In this document: piece after piece, positions 59,201-64,000 of the stretch | Layout: every line of letters starts with the position of its first letter | Numbering within the stretch: the stretch's first letter is position 1 | Origin: Larix kaempferi | Lineage: Eukaryota > Streptophyta > Pinopsida > Pinales > Pinaceae | Assembly (NCBI GenBank): GCA_027924585.1 | Contig: BSBM01000123.1 | Coordinates: 16,136,001-16,200,000 of the forward strand | Length of the DNA: 64,000 nucleotides | Reading direction: 5' to 3' | Translations under genes and position numbers: made by a program | Notes under the pieces: model-generated | Database searches by the model: none | What the model was told of the DNA's origin: nothing | Seen by the model: the letters and a program-made list of their open reading frames with translations, nothing else

Positions 59201-60751
59201 AATCGATTGCATAGAAAACTACCTCAAAGCTTCTCAAATTGATCGGGTTCGCATAGATCATCATCATCAAGGCATCTACAAGGTTACACAGGTAAGATCC
59301 ATAGGTTTGTTTCTCTTATCTTGATCCAATCCATTGACATAACTCATAAATTGACAAAACCCTTATTTCTTCAAACCCTCATTTTTACATTTTTTCAGAT
59401 CTACTAAGATCTAGTGGCTTCTTAGGTAAGATATTTAAAACCCACCTCTATAGTATCCACGGCATCCCGGATCTATAGTTTGGTTAGGATTGGCCTCCAT
59501 TTGACCCTCTTCCCAAGGCATTTATCTTCTCTAAGCAAGGGCGCACTTCTTAGTTTGGTGGGTTGACCTAGATCTAGTACATGGGTAGTTGAGATTCCAC
59601 TTGATTCTTAATCTACACATCCAATAACCTACCCCCAGATTGTCACTTTTCTGATTTCTACCTTGTGGGCCCTATGCCACATTTTAAGGGATTTAGTTCC
59701 CATTTTGGACCACTTGGTATCTTTAAACTCAGATCTAGTAAGATCTAGCCATTGGATTGGCATGAAATTATAGATCCACACTCTTACTTACTTAAACCAC
59801 TTGGATCTAAAGTTTGGATGCTATTGGACTTGTCTTGATCCATTTATCCCCATTTTTACCCTCCTTGGGCAAAGGTGCACCACCTTGGAGAAGTGAGTTG
59901 GCCCACTTTTAGGACATGGGTACTTGAGATTTTAGTGGATTTGGAACGGGCATAATTCAAAACCTAAGTCTAGTAGGTCACCTTGTCAAATCTTGCCTTG
60001 GGGATAACATTCCTTGTTTTAAGGGATTGTGGTCCACTTAGGTCAAAACATCAAATCTGTAGATCTAGACCTATTCATCCATCAAGACTTTAATTGCCCA
60101 CTTGTCTCATGCAATAGGAGTCCTTAACCACAAGTTAAACCTACTTTGACTCCATTATCCCAATTCCCAAGGCATTGGTTTCTCTTCAAGTCAGTTCGAC
60201 TTTCCTAGATTGTTGGATTAACTTGTGGTTTGACCTTTGTGTGGTGAACTAAACCCTTTAATGTCATCATGTATCATGAACAAGCTTGTCACTTGTACTA
60301 GTTAGCCCCAATTCAACTCATAAACTACCCTGCATTGGACAGGGTTCCCAAGGCAGTGGATTTTCTCACATTGAACTAGTACTTTAATCCTGGATCCTAT
60401 TTCACAAATCATAAGTCACTCTCACATCAATTATGAACCAAAGCTATACTCATTGAACCCCTCACTTGTCTTGTGACTTCATCGTAAGGTCTAGGATAAA
60501 CCATACACCTTACTTCACTTAGAATTAACTTGATTTGGTGTCTTGGTGTTGATCTCTCCTGTCGGGAGTAGATCGGGTCTCCCCCTTTGTTGTTTGGGCT
60601 AGATAACATAAAGCGAAGGTTGCCTTGACTGGCATGACAACCATCTATTGGAGGTCGAGGTGATCGTGGTTGCACCTTTTGAGTTGCCCTTCCCTATTGC
60701 CATCCATGAATTAATACGTCGATAGGGGTAACTACAGTTTAGGTGACAACA
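56232..60751 (+). mobile_element. E2 LTR-C (original 3' LTR, 4520 bp)
   Basis: TGTTATCAC start and GGTGACAACA end, followed by the right target duplication. Its left half equals LTR-B; its right half has private substitutions relative to A and B (for example C instead of T at the base matching 48631, then many further on). Confidence 0.92.
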
Positions 60752-60756
60752 GTACT
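60752..60756. repeat. target-site duplication GTACT, right copy
   Basis: Pairs with 35915-35919 and leads directly into GTCAC of the host LTR. Confidence 0.92.
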
Positions 60757-61500
60757 GTCACTTAAATCCCACCTCCTCCGTTTAGGCTAACTCCTAACGA
60801 AGCCAAGGGGGGTAGTCCCTACAAAGAGTTAACTATGGCTCAATGTTTTAAGTGTTTTAATTGTGTGGTGATGCAGATGGGTGTTGTTTAGGAGTTTTTT
60901 GATGATGAAAGGCCCACAACTTATAATAGACACAAGATAAAATTCAATCCACGTTGCGAGACAAGACTTAGCAGTATACAAAGATTTATAAATTTAAGCA
61001 TCCACAGATATATAAATTCCAATGAACAAATGGTTCAATTTAAATTTAAAGCATATGAATATAAAAGACCAGTGCCTTATCCATTGGGTGAAGGAGTAAA
61101 AAATGATTGAATGTAGTGCTGGGGGATGTTGAATATATAGTCTTAGTAACTGTTTGTGAGAACGTTGTGCAAATTATCTTGGTAAATTAAAAGGTTTTAG
61201 TGGTCTTGATTATTAGGCTAAGAACAACAAGGTAATCAAGAGACCAGAAAGGTATACCTTTAAGTGGCTCCCCTTTGATGGTATGTCAAGATCGTCCAGA
61301 TTTTGAAGGGATGGGTGTCCAATGATTTAAACCGCCCCTTATGTTTGACAACGGTATGTTTCTTTGCCCCACCAGGTTTAGGATCTTTTGCTTCCCACTT
61401 AAAAGTTTCTCGAAACAACGCCGACACGTTGGTTGGGGTAAAGTTTTATTAAGTTATCACTTATGAGATTAACAAGTTCAACACCTTTCTGAGTACTAGC

Positions 61501-61758
61501 CCAACCCTTTCACGTTGGCAGAGCATACACGTGTTGGATAACAACCAAGATAAATTAATTAATGGGGTGTGAGTTGAAATTTTTATTATCACTGAAGCAC
61601 ACAGTTCAACTCTCCGACAGAGAGCGCTCTTGACTTAGTCTTAAGACCAAAGTTCAAGAGACTTGTTTGATTGAAATGCCTAATGCAAGGGGAATGCAAA
61701 AACTAGTATGCTCTCCGATAGAGAGTGCTCTTGACTTGGGTTATTTCAAGTTCAAGAG
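61501..61758. repeat. tandem two-hairpin module in LTR fragment H (2 units plus leading hairpin)
   Basis: Leading hairpin CCAAC...GTTGG (61501-61518). Unit 1: CTCTC-CGACA-GAGAG (61610-61624), then CTCTTGA...TCAAGAG (61627-61660) enclosing GTC-TTAA-GAC. Unit 2: CTCTC-CGATA-GAGAG (61711-61725), then CTCTTGA...TCAAGAG (61728-61758) enclosing CTTG...CAAG. Confidence 0.78.
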
Positions 61759-62193
61759 GCTTTGTTCATTGTTAAAATAGAAGCAAATTGTAAGCATGAA
61801 CGCTTGTGATAGCTCAATAAGATGGGAAAATAAAAGACAAAGATATCACTTGCAAAGATGAACAACTAGCATTCTACAATAAAATGAAATCAAACTATTC
61901 GGCCAAGACTTAAACTAATCTAAGAAAAATAAACAGGTGGGATCAACCTTCGAACAAGGTGACCACTAGAACCATCAATCCTTGAGAAATTCCAACTAGC
62001 TGAGTTTCGACAAGGAGTCTAATGGGGAAAGAGAAGTAACCACAAAATTATGTGGCCCTGCCGATACTATCTCAAGTCAAGACTTGGAAGAGGACTAATC
62101 TAAGTACAAAAAATGAAAATTAATCTAAGTACTGAAAGTAAATCTAGTCTAAGAAAACAAGAACATTCTTCCCCAAATGGGGAAGAAAGGACC

Positions 62194-64000
62194 TGTTATC
62201 ACCTAAACTGTAGTTACCCCTATGGATATATCCAGTCATGGATGGCAATAGGGAAGGGAAACTCAAAAGGTGCAACCACGATCACCTCGACCTCCAATAT
62301 ATGGTTGTCACGCCAGTCGAGGCAACCTCCACTTTATGTTATCTGGCCCAGACAACAAAGGGGGAGACCCGATCTACTCCCGACAGGAGAGATCAAAACC
62401 AAGACACCAAATCAGGATATTTCTAAGTGAAGTTAGGTGTATGGTTTATCCTAGACCTTAGGTTGGAGTCACAAGCCAAGTGAGGAGTTCAAAGAGTGTA
62501 GCTTTGGTTGATAGTTGATGTGAGAGTGACTTTCAATAATTAAGGATAAGGTCCAGGATGAGAGTACTAGTTCAATGTTGGAAAATCCACTGCCTTGGGA
62601 ACCGTGTCCAATGCAGGGTAGTATAGGGGTTGAATTGGGGCTAACTAGTACAAGTGACAAGCTTGACCATGATACATGATGGCTTCAAGGGTTTAGTTCA
62701 CCATGCAAAGGTCAAACCACAAGTTAATCCAACAATCTAGGAAAGTCGAATTGACTTGGAGAGAAACCAGTGCCTTGGGAATTGGGATAATGGAGTCAAA
62801 GTAGGGTTGACTTGTGGTTAAGGACTCCTATGGCATGAGACAAGTGGGCAATTAAGGTATTGATGGATGAATAGGTCTAGATCTAGGTTTGACCAAAGTG
62901 GACCACAATCCCTTAAAATAAGGAATGCTATCCCCAAGGCAAGATTTGACAAGAAAACACACTAGACCTAGGTTTTGAATTATTCCCGTTCCAAATCTCC
63001 AAAAATCTCAAGTACCCACGTCCTAGAAGTGAGTCAACTCACTTCTCCAAGGTGGTGCGACTTTACCCAAGGAGGCCTAAAAGTGGGGTTAAGTGGGTCA
63101 AGACAAGTCCGATGACATCCAAACTTTAGATCTGGGTAGGTTAGTCAAGTAGGAGTGTGGATCTATAATTTCACGGCAATCCGACGGCTAGATCTTACTA
63201 GATCTGAGTTTAAATATACCAAGTGGTCCAAAATGGGGATTAAATCCCTTAAAATGTGGAATAGGGCCCACAAGGTGAAAATCAGAAAAGTAACAATCTG
63301 GGGGTATGTTATTTGATGTGTAGATTATGGATCAAGCGGGATCTTAGCTACCCACCACCTAGATCTAGGTCAACTCACAACCACCAGGAAGTGCGCCTTG
63401 CTTGGGAGAAGCTAAGTTGGCTTGGGAAGGGGGTCAAACGGAAGCCAATCCTCACCAAACTATAGATCCGGGATGCCGTGGATTCTATAGAGGTGGGTTT
63501 TCAATATTATGCCCAACAACCCACTAGATCTAAGTAGATCTGAGAAAATGTAAAAATGGGGGTTTTGAAATATTTAGGGTTTTAACAATTTATGAGCTAT
63601 GTCAATGGATTGGATCAAGGTAAGAGAAACAAACCTGTGGATCTTACCTGGGTAACCTTGTAGATGCCTTGATGATGATGATCTATGCAAACCCGATCAA
63701 TTTGAGAAGCTTTGAGGTAGTTTTCTATGCAAGTCGATTTGATCCAAGAAGCCAATGCGCCCTCTCTCCTGCACAACAAACGTCAACAATATCAGATTTG
63801 ATGTAATCAAGAGATAAGACTAATGCCACAAGAGAAGTAACAGAAAGATAGCATAGATCACAATGATGCTAATGATAACCCCCTGATACAAGCGAATGCC
63901 AAAAAAGTCGATTTGAAGAAGCCTTGCAAAATCGCCCTTGTTGAAGTCGCCCTCCTGTAGACAAACAATGATTTCCAAAAAAGATAGATCTTACCACAAA
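62194..64000 (-). mobile_element. E4: E2-family LTR in opposite orientation (3' part; runs off window)
   Basis: TGTTATCACCTAAACTGTAG is the reverse complement of the E2 LTR end with one change. Similarity continues in order to the window edge, reaching the base equivalent to about 58941 of LTR-C. It is clearly more diverged from LTR-A/B/C than these are from each other. No PBS lies to its left, so 62194 is the outer border of a 3' or solo LTR inserted into fragment H; the flank GGACC is the candidate target site. Confidence 0.85.

Larger units (their letters stand above)
35920..60751 (+). mobile_element. E2: tandem LTR-internal-LTR-internal-LTR Ty3/gypsy array
   Basis: Three LTRs (35920-40439, 46078-50593, 56232-60751) enclose two 5638-bp interiors repeated at an offset of 10,154 bp. 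One outer target duplication (GTACT) flanks the whole 24.8 kb, so it entered as a single element and was later duplicated. The interiors differ at one base that I found (C41803, T51957). Pol is present and broken; no gag was recognised. Confidence 0.92.
60752..62193 (-). mobile_element. E1-family LTR fragment H, right part
   Basis: Resumes the host LTR after E2: CCTCCGTTTAGGC, AAGCCAAGGGGGGTAG, GAGTACTAGCCCAACC, the hairpin array (61501-61758) and the CTTCCCC hairpin (62166-62187), all in the E1 order. It stops at GGACC where another LTR begins. Confidence 0.88.

Overview
This is a repeat-dense window from a large plant nuclear genome. It is mostly nested LTR retrotransposons, with one exon of an ordinary host gene. 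Plant origin rests on Ty3/gypsy elements of Tat type (an additional RNase H, PBS TGGCGCCGTTGCCGGGGA, an antisense plant-mobile-domain gene), a copia-type gag behind an initiator-Met PBS, and a clean GT-AG exon. I cannot name the species.

Layout. (1) 1-11186, minus strand: E1, a recent LTR element with 4.85-kb LTRs and a 2.96-kb interior that encodes only a Gag. The outer part of its left LTR lies outside the window. (2) 11187-25770, minus strand: E3, an older, decayed Tat-type element with a 0.94-kb 5' LTR, long leader, gag, PR-RT-RH-INT, an extra RNase H placed after integrase, and a spliced plant-mobile-domain gene on the opposite strand near its 3' end. E1 probably inserted into E3, whose 3' LTR would then lie left of the window. 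(3) 25771-31990: host DNA of unclear content, a tRNA-derived SINE candidate, one exon of a spermidine-synthase-like methyltransferase gene, and a 41-43 bp minisatellite. (4) 32022-34198, minus: 5' end of a copia-type element (gag, PBS, part of its LTR). (5) 34199-35919 and 60752-62193: two E1-family LTR fragments. (6) 35920-60751, plus: E2, a tandem LTR-internal-LTR-internal-LTR array inserted into the second of these fragments with the target duplication GTACT. (7) 62194-64000, minus: an E2-family LTR that runs off the window.

How the parts relate. E1 carries gag and no pol; E2 carries protease, two RNases H, RT and integrase but no recognisable gag. The two share terminal LTR bases (TGTTATCAC ... 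GACAACA), nearly the same PBS and the same 9 bases before the 3' LTR. The middle LTR of E2 matches the right LTR on its left side and the left LTR on its right side, with the switch inside about 110 bp. That is the expected product of unequal crossing-over between the two LTRs of a single insertion. E1-family LTRs contain a tandem two-hairpin module whose stems change sequence while keeping their pairing, which suggests a selected nucleic-acid structure.
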